DNA of 64,000 nt from Phymatolithon calcareum (GCA_977006965.1 OZ345367.1:2542001-2606000), one strand, 5' to 3'; positions 20,640 through 33,745 are shown, numbered from the stretch's first letter. Program-made: numbers and translations. Notes: a model not told the origin generated them from the sequence alone.

Positions 20640-23600
20640 ATCTAGACTTCTTTGATCTCGCATGAGAGTAATCAGTTTAGCATTCGTTCCGCGATCTATT
20701 CCAAAAGGATGCATATGTTAGACAGATTATGAAGTTTTCTTTAAAAGTGTGGGAAGACCAGCGTTAATGCACTTTATGAATTAAAAAAACAGAGCAAGTC
20801 CCGCAGAGGGGCACAAATATCTTTCGTTTGCTAAACAGATTTTATTCGTTCCTAAGAAAGCCTATACTGTGTTCAACTGGGATCGAAGAAATGATGATTT
20901 GAAATTTCTTTTAGACTAGAATCAAGAAGAAAGAAGAGATTTTGCAGCTGAACGTAATAATATAGTTGAAAAATGTGGTCGGATAAGTGTTCGTTTCGCA
21001 TTCTGTCCCTATTATTTCAACACACTAGTGTGATATAACTGTACAGAGTCTTTAAAGCATCTTTGAAAATAGGATTTAAATCAAAATGCGGAATTGCCAC
21101 TTTTAGAAGTTGTGACAACAGCCAATGGTTTGAGACCCACACATTTCTATGGGCTAGGCCTTTTCTGCTCCTACTTGGTTTCCTATGTGAGAAAGCAAAG
21201 TATCCGGAGTTTCCCTCATTACTTTCGTTCAAGGCTGTATGCTAAAGATATAAATCTTGCTTATTCACACGGCTAGGAGTAACGCGGGGAAAGTTCTTTT
21301 GATATTTTGGACTTTAAAAGGCAGGACCGGGTCTGGTACTCTATCGTCTCCATTGGTTTATGAAAGGAAATGCTCTAGAGTCAGTACAGTCCTTGTTTAG
21401 AAAATGCCGTGTCTTAGGTTCCCAACAATATGGAATACCAAAAATAATAGCTTGTACTCAAATATATCCTTGATTCGCACACCGGTCATTGCCATTCAAA
21501 TGCATGAGAAGTTTTTGAATAGAAAATCGACGAGTGCCAAAGCCTTTACTCATTGGTCTTGATTTCTTAGAAATAGAAAACGTTACGATGCAGAAGACAG
21601 ACGGGCGACTCTAATGTCAGCGTATAAGTGACGGAAAGGAGAATATCGGGGCTATTGCTCTGATGACAGAAGAGATGGAAATGTGATATGATCGTAGTTG
21701 GGAAATGGGATTACATTGTGCTAAAGATACCGAAGAGAAGCTGCTCTTATATTGGTGCTGCACATCACGACTTTTGATGCACAATGATCAGCGCCTTTCA
21801 GTTAGTGCGTTAGGCGCTTCTCGGATTCTCCGAATCGAGGTCCATTTCGGCCCTGCTCTGGGTCGCGATTTTAATTCTGACTTTTACTGTTCTTTCTTTG
21901 AGCAACTTCTCAATCTACACCCAGGAAGGAAATACTTTTCCCGAACGGCTATCTTGTTACCCAGAAAGGTATTACTTTGATGACCTGTCTGAACAGCTGT
22001 GATGCCTGCGTTCTTCCTGCACAGACTGCCTGCTGTCTAAGCAGATTTTCTACCTTAAATAGCTGAATGACCTAGCTTTCAATAAAGGGCAGAGTACATC
22101 GTGCTCCCAACTTTCACCAACTTGCAACTCTTCACTGCAGCACTAACGCTGCAGGAACGAACCAAGCAACAATTGGCGAGTGCCGTCGTTGAGGGCTTCA
22201 AATAAAAACTTACAATTCCCCCTGAACGGCGCACTGAAATTAACAGTACAAGAATTCGATTTACACATCAAAAGCGTTCTGATTCCTGTGCAAGCGGAAG
22301 CTTCCCGAGGGTAATATTGTTAGTATTCATTCAATCCTGGGGGTTAGCACTGAACAAAGAATCGTTCGGCTCGTGCTTGTCCAGACACTCTGCAATTCAC
22401 AATGTCAATTATTTGGAAAGCAGTTCTACGCTTTAATGAGCGCATGTGAAGAGTGCAAATAGATTAGCTAAGACTGTTTTTAAAATTAAACGATTCTGGG
22501 TTTTAAGAATGTATTAGAATAGATTGTTATAAGCAGGAATAGTTTAATTTTTCCAGCGATAGCGTCAAATGATCACATGCGGTCCTTTCAAAAAAGGGCT
22601 TCTTTTATTCAGAAAATTAGCTGTTCCTTCTGTAGAACATGGCATTGTAGTCTAGCCTATCTTCTGGAAGGAGACGATTTAAGTCGCACCCATGAAAATG
22701 ATACCAGAGAAAATGCGACCCATGCTGTGAATCGTCTTTTGCAAGGTGAAGCAAGCAAACCCGGTCAAGCATCGGATGATTACTACTCATTTACTGTAGA
22801 GTAGGAACAAAAACGGCCTTTTGATCGTTCCTAGACAGTATCCCAGGAACAGAAACGTAAAGCCCAGGGCCTAGTCCGATACTGGTTCGTATCGTTTAGA
22901 TGCTCCTGTGGGCGCAAAAACAGTTAACGGCGTATCGGCTCTAGAACATGAGATTTATTCACTAAAAATGCGTTTGGATGCCAGTATCGATTCCAAATAG
23001 AATCTTCCGGGAAAGATTTCTGAGAAAATGCGCTCTTTTTCCGAGTTCATCCGGGACTTTAGAAGCATGACTTGGCTTCCCCTAAAGACAGAACATGCCA
23101 ATATTGTACCTACTGTTTCGAGACATACAAAGAGTGCTCTCCAGTAGCACACAAGAACCGTGAGCGCTGAGATTCATTCCGTAGACCAGTATTCCAATAA
23201 CCAATGTACGGTATGATTATCTAAAATTTGAAGCTCGTTTCACAACCGTACGGAAACTACCATCATGTCGTACTCTTTATACACGAAGTCGCGGTATTGA
23301 TCGAAATTCAGAAAATGTGTTTCGTGTCTCCTACCTACTTACAGTCTCGGTTGAGCAAAACAGCAGATAAAGTGGTCTACCCGGGCTGGCGCTGTCTACT
23401 TTTGAAGTATATGTTCAACTAAACTGAAGCATTATTGAAAGCGATATTTAGGGATTGTTTTCGGTTCACAATGCCACATCGAGATGAGGGTGCGAAGCGC
23501 TGCAGTGCGCTTTGGAAAGCACGTCATATCTTCGCTGATTACATAAGAATAGGCTGAACTTTAGACATGGTCATTTGGTAAGTAAAAACCATGCGCTTAC

Positions 23601-24523
23601 AGTAATAGATTGTAAAAAGAGAATTTCACCTTTACACATTCCGCTGCTCCACTTCCTTTCACGCCATAGAATTCGTACATTGAAGAACGTTTCTTTTCGA
23701 GGTCTATGAATACTCTAGCCAGGGGACGTATGCAAAATTATCCACCTTCTAGTAAGGGCTTAATCTTGCTCTCAATCGAGACTTTTAATATTCGCGAAAT
23801 GTGGAGCTAAGGAGGGAAAGCGGTTTTCATAGGTTTTGCGGTTCTGCGTGCCACATTTTCGTCTGGTGTGTACGCCGTGAATTTCTGTACATTACTTTTA
23901 AAACGGTCGCTGAAGATACGGCAAAGTTCATAACTGTCTCGAGTTACACGTACACTGCAGTCCAACCTAAAATCCCACTTAGTCACGAGCACACAATAAA
24001 ATTTGTTGGAGTTCTGGGAGCGAAAAATGGAACATTGAAACAAGGCGAAGCTTGATGGTTTCGCTTCGAAAGTCAAAGAGGTAATTGAATTCAGAAAAAG
24101 ATATCAGAAGTAGAGTCTTGAACTAAAAAAAGTTCGTTTTATGAAAAGAGTAAATTTGGTTCAGACCGAACCTCACTAGAGCTACAACGCAGTCTTGTAA
24201 TAATAGCATCTAAGGACTTTCGGTTCATCAAGTAACAATGCGAATAAAACCTGAGATAGCAATACAGAATACCCAAATGTAATGATTTCCACGGAAAAAA
24301 TAGATAGCAAACTTGAGACAGTAAGCCATTTTTCGTATCAATAGCGCAATTTCACGAGTGGGCAAGACGCGTTCTACTCAATTCTCTTTCGCGCGAGGTG
24401 TGTGACCGCGCTACACCTGCCGAAGCTCTCCTCAAGGGATTTTTAGAGATCTTCTTTGGCTCTGCCTTAACACAGGTTCGAACATTACTTGAAGCATCCA
24501 AGTTGGCGACAGCAGACTGCTGA
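20640..24523. other. AT-rich intergenic stretch
   Basis: No gene recognised over almost 4 kb; open frames are short and scattered. The only identifiable piece is a LINE 3' end near 22190-22222 (GGGCTTCAAATAAAAAC then TTACAATTCCCCC), a degenerate member of the CCCC-ended group. The left terminus of the CACTA element probably lies here, but a CACTA end could not be assigned. Confidence 0.5.
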
Positions 24524-27425
24524 ATGGCACCAAAACTCCCGTTGGGGTACCTTTGTCATCCTTCATATAATTGCAATTGCGGGAAATGGAGACTACTTTC
24601 ATTTCGAAACGCAATGCGGCACAGAGACCTGGCCCAGAAGAGACTGAATAAGTCTATTAACCGTTGTTTCGTACCGCTCCCCCGGGCAATCAGAACTGAA
24701 GACCAGCTTCCGGGTTTCCAACCCTTCGTATCGACGGAACAGGAGACCTCTACAAGCAGCTCAGAGCCCGATAATATAAGTTTAAATTCTTCAAGGAGCA
24801 TATCAGACATCTATTCCTCATCTTCTCAAGGATTCGGCTTGTCCAGTGATACGAGCGACGGAGTAGATGAATCAAGCGCACCTGTATCACCACCATCTAA
24901 TGAAACCATTGATTTCGATGTCTCACCACACTTGGAGTTCACGGATCTCAGATTCAGTGCCTTTTGGAACAAACACAAGGATCTCCTAGGTATGTGCATT
25001 CGTCATTGCGCTAGTGGTTCTTTTGTTGACGAATTGATACGCGCCGCAACAGAAGAGGAGCATTATTCAATGAGATATACAACTTTAAAGGGCGTGAGAA
25101 ATGCGCTGCTAAGTCAATGATGATGGGGTCGTGCAGAATTGCTCGTATTGCAAAACTCAGGTCGCTTCCTTGTCAAAATTTGAATATCTGCCCGTATGGG
25201 ATCGATTGCTTCCAAGACCTCAAAGCGAAACCCATTAACATCAGCTCTATGACTACTTTCATGCAGGTCTTGCGGCCTCTCGCGACCATAATGGTGCCGC
25301 GTACGTCGACTTTTTCTCTGGATCTGTTTTCAAAGAGGTTGTTCAAGGGCTTGGTGGGGAGGCAAAAGCAAAGCAAGATATTTTTCTTACACTATCCGCT
25401 GATGGAGTAAATCCATTCAAGTCGAGCGAGTACACGTACTGGCCAGTCATTGCCACTGTCCTGAACCTATCACCCTCCGAGCGCTTCAAGGCGAGTAACC
25501 TTCTTCCGCTAATAATCATTCCGGGTCCAAATGAGCCAAAGGATTTGACTTCTTTTCTTCAACCATTTATCGAAGAAATCCTCAGCCTTAGCGAGAAGGG
25601 GAGAGTTGTGCAATTGTGGGACGGCAGACTGATAACAGTACGAGTTCATCTTCTTTTTGTTCTCGGTGACTTGCTGGCGATGAAGAAACTAACGCACTTA
25701 AAGGGCCCAAACGGGCTTGTACCGTGCCGTTTCTGTAGTATTCGCGGGGGTTTTCGGCACCACTCGTACTTTCCGTCTGCAGTTATGGACGAGATGGTGG
25801 AAGAAGATTCTTGCGGGAGACGGAAGAAGCGAAAAACTGTTAAGAGGGTATGGGACGTTAACGACTTGCCCATCAGGACGGAAGAGAGCGTTCAAAATGC
25901 GTATTCTCAAATCAATGATTTTTCAATGGATGGATCTTCTCGGGCAGTCCAGAAAATGCTCAAAGACGAGGGGTTTTCTTCTCTAAAACCTAGCCCGCTT
26001 CTCAAAATCTCGACTATTATTCCTTTCCGCTCATTCCCTCCAGACATCATGCATCTCTTTTTTCAAAATTTAGCCAAGCACATGGTGAACATTTGGACCG
26101 ACTTGGCGCCGGAGAATGGAGATATAGCCTTCCTAACTGGTCTCCCGTACGTAGCCGTGGAGAAAACGCTTCTTCGGTGCGGATCTGGCATAGCATCAAA
26201 TATTTGCCGCCGCCCTCGTGGCCTAGACCTCAAAGGGAAATGGAAGGCTAATGAGTGGAGAGTTTTCATTCTCAAGACAAGTCTTGTCGCACTACATGGA
26301 TGGGTACCAGAAAAGGTTTTGGATGGGTGGCATCTGTTTGTCGTGCTTACTGAACTTTTCTGTCAATGGGAACTGAGTGTTGAAAATGTGGAAGACGTTG
26401 AAGATCTTGCAAAAGCGTTTTTTCTCCATTACGAAGAAACATACTATCGACTGAAGCCGGAGCGAATCCGTCTGTGTAAATACGTTTTCCATTTACTCTT
26501 GCATATTTCTAATAGCATCAAGCAATGTGGTCCCATTTCCTTATTGGGGCAGTGGTCGAAAGAAAATTTCGTCGGGCAGACTAACAGGAATAGCCAGGCT
26601 AAATTTCTGTTTGCAGAGTCGATCAGAGAGCATCTCAAGTACGAGGCCGCAGCTCAAACCTATGGCATCCTCAGTGGACTTCCGGCAAAGTACATTGATG
26701 GTGATTTAGGAGGTCCCGAGATTTCGGACTCCCTACGCTCCACAAGTGATATGGAAAACTTGGATGGGTACGAGATGCGGCATCCGTCACAGATGACAAC
26801 CATTCTCGAGGAACAGGCTACTCGCTTTCCCCGCATCTCAGTGCTCGTGCAAAACTTCTACATGACTGCCCTTGGAATTTCTAAAACGGAATCTGGAGCT
26901 CTGTTGCGGAGGAACAAGAGTATTACAAAATGGGATTGCCTTTGCGATGCCAAAACTACAACCTTGAGCGAAATGGTGCATAGAAAGTATAAGGAGGACT
27001 TCGCAGACAAGAATACACGTGCTGCCTGCTTTTTTGCGGGAATATTTCAAGGTCACGATCCGCACACTATTGACGTATCGTACGGGAGAGCTATATCGTT
27101 CATAGAGCACTGTGTAGATGGAGAAAAAATGTTTTTGGTTCTCGCAGATTGGATTACTAGAGGACTATGCTTGGGCAGGCAGGGACAAGTTTTCGTAAGG
27201 AAGAAACGGCAACACAATTCCTTGTTCTCTTCTCGCACTATCGAGTCTGTCGAATGTATGTCACATCCTATTGAAGTTATTGAATCTGAGGTTAAAAACG
27301 GAAGGGGAAGGTTTAGCAATCGGACATACTTCGTCAACGCAATGCAAGAACCGCATGGAACACTATCTGGAAAACCGTGGAAGACTGGAGCTCCCAGAAT
27401 GAAACTTAGGGGCATTGAGAAATAA
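24524..27425 (+). pseudogene. CACTA-type (Tnp2) transposase, two lesions
   Basis: The N-terminal part (24524-25120) has the Cys/His start YLCHPSYNCNCGKWRLLSFR usual in Tnp2 proteins and a Ser-rich linker. The frame then shifts near 25113 and continues NDDGVVQNCSYC. It meets one TAA (25236-25238) and resumes without break from 25239 to 27425: LSADGVNPFKSSEYTYWPVI (conserved Asp), LIIIPGPNEPKDLTSFLQPF, LKGPNGLVPCRFC, SFPPDIMHLFFQNLAKHMV and LLGQWSKENFVGQ, all hallmarks of the Transposase_21/Tnp2 and adjoining DUF4218-like region. En/Spm-type cut-and-paste transposition would be its role. One frameshift and one nonsense codon leave it inactive unless they are sequencing errors or removed by splicing; the uninterrupted 626-codon 3' part shows the damage is recent. 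Confidence 0.85.
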
Positions 27426-28054
27426 ATGAAGCACAGTTAGTCAAAGGTTATAACGAAGTACCGTCCACAGTGCACAGGGTTCAGGACCGTCAGACGCACG
27501 GCGTGTGGAGAGACAATCTACAGATACATATTCTCGAGCACGATCACTCTTATGCAGAGCGTCGTAAAAAAAGCGCGAAATCCTATGGCATTGCCGCCAA
27601 GAAGTGAACGCGAAAGCCCTTAATCATCTCTTGAGTGTCACTTCTGCACTCGAAAGGTCATGGAGAAGACGGTGCCAATGCGACGGACCATTTCTTCCAT
27701 TTATATTTCTCGAGGCTGCACGGAAAGCACCCGAAAATATAAAAGCCTATCGCGCAAGTGATGTCACGAAATGAAGCGATTTCGCAAGGCAACCAAGCGA
27801 TTTTCTGGTCGTGTACTGACAAGAGAGTGAAGAGCAATGTCGATTTCGTCACCTTGATAGCGGTACGCTGCAGAGTCAACTACTTCATTCGGCTTCGAAA
27901 CATTAGGACTAGTATAATTAGGACGGCAACAAGCAACCGCACCCTTCACTTTTCGAAGCAGTTTGAGAATTATAATTTTCTGACCCGTATACGGCATGAT
28001 GACAGATATGGTCCCTGGCGGGACACTGCTGTATAGGATACAAGATACTAGAGC
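27426..28054. other. Intergenic, no recognised gene
   Basis: This follows the CACTA transposase and should contain or precede the element's right end. No clear terminal repeat was assigned. Confidence 0.4.
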
Positions 28055-30860
28055 TTAACAAGCCTCACCGTAGTTGCATCGAGAAAGACCCACAGCCGCC
28101 CGCCCTTCTTGCGTCTCAAGTTCCCAGAAAAAGACTTGAGGTTTCGCGCCAGGTACGAGCCTTCGTTTTCCATCCCACAAATTTCGCTCATCGCGCAAAG
28201 CAGTGCTAAGGTTTCGATCGCCTATTGTTTGTCCAATTGTCGTTGCATAGTCCTGAATGTCAGCAACGTCTTCGTATTCGCATCGCGTGAGCGCAGAAAT
28301 TACAGGCCGCATTCGTCCTTGCACACCCAGAATTGTGTATTGAGGACAATTTGCTTCGCCATTGCTTGTTTCACAGTCAGTGACAAGCTGGTCAAACAAG
28401 TATATCTTGACGGACGGATGCGTCGTCTGAATTGCGAACCAACACTGCTGACCAAATGCTTGTAACTTTCGATGATTTCCAATGAGCTCCGGCTTCGAAA
28501 ATCTGTTCCATTACCTCACACGATTCTTCATCGACCATCGCAAAGGGCTCTGAAGCACGTAGAGCATGAAATCGCCTTGTTTTTCCAACAGCCGTGGCCC
28601 CAATACCTAGGGCACTCGTATAGGAAAATGCAGTAGATTCCGGACGCTCTAATCTCGCACGGGCGACGTGACAATCAGCGAGTGTTGCCAGCTTAGCAAC
28701 TACAGGACATAATCAGCCCAAAAGATCAGCAAGGGAACGCCAGTGCTGTTGTAGTGACTGATCCATGTCCCCTTAGAACCCCGGCATGAGACTGAGTTTT
28801 CATTCGGATAATGCGCCACAACTTCGAACTCACTCTTGCTTTTGACCTCAGAGTCTGAATCACAGGCAGATTCGAGACCTAAGATATCTTTTAAATGCAG
28901 CATTTGCGCATTCCATTCGGTTTCGCTAGAGTCAAATTCATCTCAAAGCACATCGCCCTCATCCAAACCCATGCCCAACGCCACGCGCTCATTTCCGTGC
29001 CAGATTGATCATCGGAGGCAGGGTCCAATACGTCTGCAGCACAGACAGCGTTCAAATCCGAATGACTATCAAACTCTGGTATAGCAGCTCGGGCAGTTTT
29101 TGAAGTCAATGGCAACGAGCTGAGCTTCTTCCACAACAGGCTGCGGTACTTCTCCATTTTCATCCTCACCCTGTATTTCATCTGGTGATGAAAGTCCTTC
29201 ATCAGTCATTTCAAGAATGGCGTCTTCATCGTTAGCGTTGGGTGCATCAGTTGGCTTCTGGTCTGCATGCGCTTCGCAATAGAAAGTGGACAATAAACTT
29301 AGAGTTTTTCTTGTGGTCTTTCATCTCTCGTTTTTCTTTGTTCGCCAGTCCTTAGATCTACAAGCCAGGACCGTTTGGCATTCATTTTGCAATAAGGATT
29401 CTTTCCCAATCCCTGGGCATTGCGAATAGCTCCGTTGGACAGAATCGAAGTACAATACAGCGATGTTCACAACCTTTGCACTAGGGATTATCGACAACAG
29501 CGCAGTCCAAGGGAAGGCCCTCTTCGCGACCTATGCGGCACTGGGGACTTTTGCAAAATTTTGCCACAGGATCTTTCTCCACACCGCACCGCTAATACGG
29601 TTTCGAGCTCCATGGCACGGGACACATGCATGAATATTGCAGAAATTCTGAGGCCTCCAAACAACAGTCGGAATCCAATCCAACGCAACCAAACTCAATC
29701 AGAGCCCTGAAAACGAATAATGGACTTCGCATCAGGAGGACCACGCTTGGTCGTAATAAAGTCGCAGATGGCGAAGAAATGATCTTGGCAATACGGTAGC
29801 TCAGGTGAGAGGAACCTCTTTGTACAATTATTGTGCAGCACAACGGTGCCTAGTACATGCTGATCCAGATTTCAAAAAATGGGAACACATCGCAACATGA
29901 TATATCTTTCGCACGCATGAGTGGCGCAAACTTCACTGTCCATCAAGCTTGGCAGCCGACACACCTCGCCATCATTGACAACGTTCTTGCATTAATGTAG
30001 ATCACAGCAAACTCCATCACCCACACGCTGGCCATCGCATCGGGACTCAAATTGCATTTGGGCAACTCCGGGAAAAAGGCGCCCGTAATCAAACTGACCA
30101 TAAAGCAAAGTCCATTCTCATTCGCCGCCTCACACCGTGGAGGAAGTACACCGCCGTCCAGCCAGCTTTCAAGAGGACCAAAAGGCCGATTCACCCCAGG
30201 TCGCTCGATCCAGTGCTCCACGCCTTGTTCTAGGCCCGTTATGCCGCGCAGGAAGGCACACTGCTCGAACGACACGGAAAATTCGTCCACGTGCATCATA
30301 CATTCGAGCTCACCATACGCCGCCGTCGCGTTCAGATCTTCTTCAAGCTCTGCAATTCCCACATTAATTCGCACCGCCTGCACAATCACAGCTTTCGCAG
30401 ATTCCATTCCTCCTTCATCCTTGTCTGAACGACTCGGTTTCCACATGCCCAATGCGCTAATTAATTCTTCGTCGACTGCTCCCGCAATAAGCACCACTCG
30501 TAGCGACCGCCAGTCACGAAGAGTGTGCTGCACAAAGCGCAGGCAATCAACACGATTTCCAAGAGCTTTTGTTGCGTGCCTTTCACCAAAAGAGGTCCGC
30601 CCTCCATAAGCAGCAAGGAGGTGATGCTCGGACTTTCCGCATCGAACAAGGCTCCTGCATATATTCGACGGCTTCCCATAGCCCTTCGATACGTCGAGGA
30701 GAAGCTCATCAAGAGCGTGATTCTTGTACGAGAGCACACCAATTGGGCGTACGGCGTTTCCAGAAGCAATGGCGTATCGTTGAATTACGCCAAGAGCGTT
30801 TACAAGCACGACGCCAACTTTGACGATTGGCGATCAGCTATGAGAATAGTCCACTAGAAG
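28055..30860 (-). pseudogene. Superfamily 1 RNA helicase (ZNFX1-like), degenerate
   Basis: Minus-strand frames keep the helicase motifs in order. Motif Ia is PIGVLSYKNHALDELLLDVS (30700s). Then come GATAVGKTRRFHALRAS and the Walker B region MVDEESCEVMEQ (28550s), motif III as ELIGNHRKLQAF with Asn where Asp is usual (GDHKQL), QQCWFAIQTTHPSVKIYLFD, and motif IV YTILGVQGRMRPVISAL (28300s), ending GLSRCNYGEAC. The P-loop expected before motif Ia is missing. Frames change several times and an acidic spacer (about 28900-29290) intervenes. In animals and fungi the ZNFX1/NFX1-type helicases act in small-RNA silencing and antiviral RNA sensing; that function is family knowledge only. This copy is a pseudogene. 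Confidence 0.8.
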
Positions 30861-31120
30861 AATCGTTACTAATGGATAACAAAAGCATATATAAAAACGA
30901 TTGGTTAACATATCAGATTGGGCACTAATTGCACATTTAGCGCTGGCGCACTGGAGGCGACTCTCGCCCTGATAGTGAGCCAATTGAAAAAGGGCTACAC
31001 TAGCTCCTGTAATTTGTAGTAAGGCATTCGTGCGCCATATAACCCGCTGTGCTCCAGATGTAAGCCAATTTTGTGCCACCTGTATTCCTGGAGTTCTACT
31101 AGGGCGTGTAAACCGAACTA

Positions 31121-33743
31121 ACAGGGGGTACCGAAATTATAACACGGTTCGAAATAATAACATGTTAAAAATGGTTAAAATTGATCAGAAAACGAGCAGT
31201 TACGCAAAAAATGGCCCGAAGACCAGTAGAAAGTTAGGCATATCTCCACGAGTACTGTAATGAATGTGCTGAAACTTCTCCACGCTAGAGACCACTCTAC
31301 GTTGAAGCGTTGTCGAGAAGAAACTGGCGAAATCGGCCAACTGTACGCCGAGCAATGCCGCCGAAAAGTGAAAGGGACGCGCAGCACAGGCCGATTCGCG
31401 GGAAGGATTGCTCGACGCGCCAAATACCCATGAATGGGATTATTCTCTCCTATCCTAGCCGCCTCGCGCGGAAACCAAACCGGAACAGCAACCGAAAGTG
31501 CCGAAATGGCGCGCTGCGCCGGCGCAGCGCAGCTTCGTGCGCTCTGCTTAAAAGCAAGTGTCTCACGTCATCGGCTATCGTTCAGCCAACATCCTTCCTG
31601 TTGCAAGTGCACTCATCCGATGGAAAGCGTTTGGGCAGCGGCCATCGAGCGCTTGCAAAGCCGCACACCGTTCGTCGTGCTGCATCGCGAGTACGGTGTA
31701 TCAATCGCCAAGATACGAACTCGGATGGCTAAAGCTGTGACGCAGGATTTGGCCCAGAATATTTTCTTCGCTGACATCAAGAGCCGCCGCGGGCACCTTC
31801 CTATCGGCTTCGAGCTCCCTGTGGTGGCGGAGACCCGTGGTCGTAAGCCGTCGCTCACGGTGTCTGAGGAGGCGATCATCAAGAATGCGATGCTATTGTT
31901 GGCATCGCACAACACGCCACTGCGCCGTCGAGGTTTAGTGGACCTGATTCAGCATTTTGTTGAGAACATGCTGCCCGACGCCCGCGCTTCCAAGTTGCCG
32001 TTTGTTAACGGACGCCCCTCTATGTCCTGGCTGCGTCGGTTTTTCCAGTGCCACCCCAGCATCGCGCTCAGGGTGACTCGCCCGGTGGAGATGCTACGCA
32101 CGTGCGCTGTGGCGCCCGACACACTCGCCGCCCACTTTGTGCGGGTTGAGGCGCTGTTCGCGAAGCACCACATTATCGACCCGCGCCAGGTATTTAACCT
32201 CGACGAGACCGGCATCTCGTTTAAGCAACTCACGTCGGGGCGCTCCTTCAAGGCGGCGGGGACTGCAGAAGGGGTACTGGTTTCGCGTTGTGTCACCTTT
32301 TGTGGGCAGGTCGACCACATCACGCTGATGCCGGTGGTGTCGGCAGCCGGGGTGGCCTACAATCCGCTCGTTGTAGTACCAGGAGTACGCGTACCGTACA
32401 AAAAGGTGGATGGAAAGACATTCACGCTCAACCAATGTCTTATGCCCGGGACCATGCTATTTAAACGCGACGGTGCTGCGAGCGTCGACATGGACATTTT
32501 CTATGAGTGGGCGCGGCGCTTTATCGTGGAGACCGCCCCCTTGAGGGCGGAGGTCAAGACGCTCGTATTGGTCGTCGACTGCTTTCGGGGTCATGTGCAG
32601 TATCGGACACTACGACTACTACTTGATAACGGTATCGTTGTGCTTGGGCTTCCCGCGCACACATCCCACGAGTTGCAACCTCTGGACCGCTCAGTGTTTG
32701 CACCTTTCAAGTCCTACCTACGAACAGGGTTCGACAACGCTCTAGTCGCATACGGTCGGAAGAAACTCGACGTTTTTTGTGCCGCGGAGATTGTACGCAA
32801 CGCGTACGACGCGGCGCTTTCGCGCCCTAACATCAAAAGCGGGTTTGAAAAGACGGGATTGTGGAACTATGCTAGCGGTGGGTGCAACCCTGACGTTGTG
32901 GCATCCATCAACATCACTGCACCACTCAACAACCGCTGCATTACTAGCACCGAGGCCACTGCATCGCTGTTACCGCCTGGTGGCGAGCAGGCCGTCAGGC
33001 ATGCCGATTTTCGCGAGCTCGTGACCTCCTTTCGCCGTGAGAAGCGTTCTCTACTATCCGTGGGTACAATTGAAGTTCACGGTACAACGAAGTTCAGCAG
33101 TAAAACTGGTGTTGTGCTCACTAGTCAGTCAGTGTTGGATGCGCTGAAAGCCGAGGAAGAGCGCTGCGAAAATTATAAGGCGAAGAAGATTGACGCTGCC
33201 ACCAAGCGGCTGGCGGGTAAAAAGCGAAAGGCTGAGGAAGCCCGAAAGCAAGCCCAGTGGAAGAAAGCCCGCACCGAGAAGCGCAACGCGCAGTAGGAAG
33301 CGTCGTTGGCGCTAATTGCCGCACGGCGCGCACCCGTGCGTACCACTCTCGAATCCTCTCGTCGTCATCGGCGCGAGCTCCGCCGTGTGCGTACAACCAG
33401 AGCGTCGAGGTCTGGACCGTCGCAGAAGGCATAGACTGTAGAACTTCGAGGTGTTGATGGGGGAGGACTCGTGCTGGGTCAGCATTGTTTTTTAATTTTA
33501 TGATAGACACTTTGTGTTGTTTTTTTTGTTGCATTTTCAAATTGGGGCCGTTTGAAGGGGTGTCTTCTCCTTGTTCTTGCTCTTCACGACGACCGACTCG
33601 GAGCTCGTTGCTCGGATTGAACACTACTGTTTGTGTTGGCTTCCTTTTGAACTAAAATTTGTATTAAATGGACCTCATGCCCACAGACTGCACCCTTCCA
33701 AAAAATCTCGATCGCGTTTTGCGATTTTTTCGGTACCCCCTGT
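31121..33743 (+). mobile_element. Complete pogo/Tigger-type DNA transposon
   Basis: Terminal inverted repeats ACAGGGGGTACCGAAA begin at 31121 and end at 33743, with TA duplications at 31119-31120 and 33744-33745. The 2623-bp element has a single open transposase gene. Structure, TA target and a CAGGGG-like terminus all fit the Tc1/mariner superfamily, pogo branch. It appears the youngest and most intact element in the window. Confidence 0.95.
31434..33296 (+). CDS. Pogo/Tigger-like transposase (DDD)
   Basis: This uninterrupted 620-codon frame cuts and pastes the surrounding element. Met63 (ATG at 31620) starts a Psq-type helix-turn-helix (ESVWAAAIERLQSR to YGVSIAKIRTRM), so it may be the real start; 31434 is the longest option. 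A CENP-B-like second DNA-binding segment spans roughly residues 135-220. The DDE_1 catalytic core has Asp257 (FNLDETGIS), Asp382 (VVDCFRGHV) and Asp418 (LQPLDRSVF), a 35-residue spacing between the last two, typical of pogo. The C-terminus is Lys/Glu-rich and probably coiled coil or nuclear targeting. All three catalytic residues and both element ends are present, so activity is plausible. Confidence 0.93.
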   Translation: MGLFSPILAASRGNQTGTATESAEMARCAGAAQLRALCLKASVSRHRLSFSQHPSCCKCTHPMESVWAAAIERLQSRTPFVVLHREYGVSIAKIRTRMAKAVTQDLAQNIFFADIKSRRGHLPIGFELPVVAETRGRKPSLTVSEEAIIKNAMLLLASHNTPLRRRGLVDLIQHFVENMLPDARASKLPFVNGRPSMSWLRRFFQCHPSIALRVTRPVEMLRTCAVAPDTLAAHFVRVEALFAKHHIIDPRQVFNLDETGISFKQLTSGRSFKAAGTAEGVLVSRCVTFCGQVDHITLMPVVSAAGVAYNPLVVVPGVRVPYKKVDGKTFTLNQCLMPGTMLFKRDGAASVDMDIFYEWARRFIVETAPLRAEVKTLVLVVDCFRGHVQYRTLRLLLDNGIVVLGLPAHTSHELQPLDRSVFAPFKSYLRTGFDNALVAYGRKKLDVFCAAEIVRNAYDAALSRPNIKSGFEKTGLWNYASGGCNPDVVASINITAPLNNRCITSTEATASLLPPGGEQAVRHADFRELVTSFRREKRSLLSVGTIEVHGTTKFSSKTGVVLTSQSVLDALKAEEERCENYKAKKIDAATKRLAGKKRKAEEARKQAQWKKARTEKRNAQ

Positions 33744-33745
33744 TA

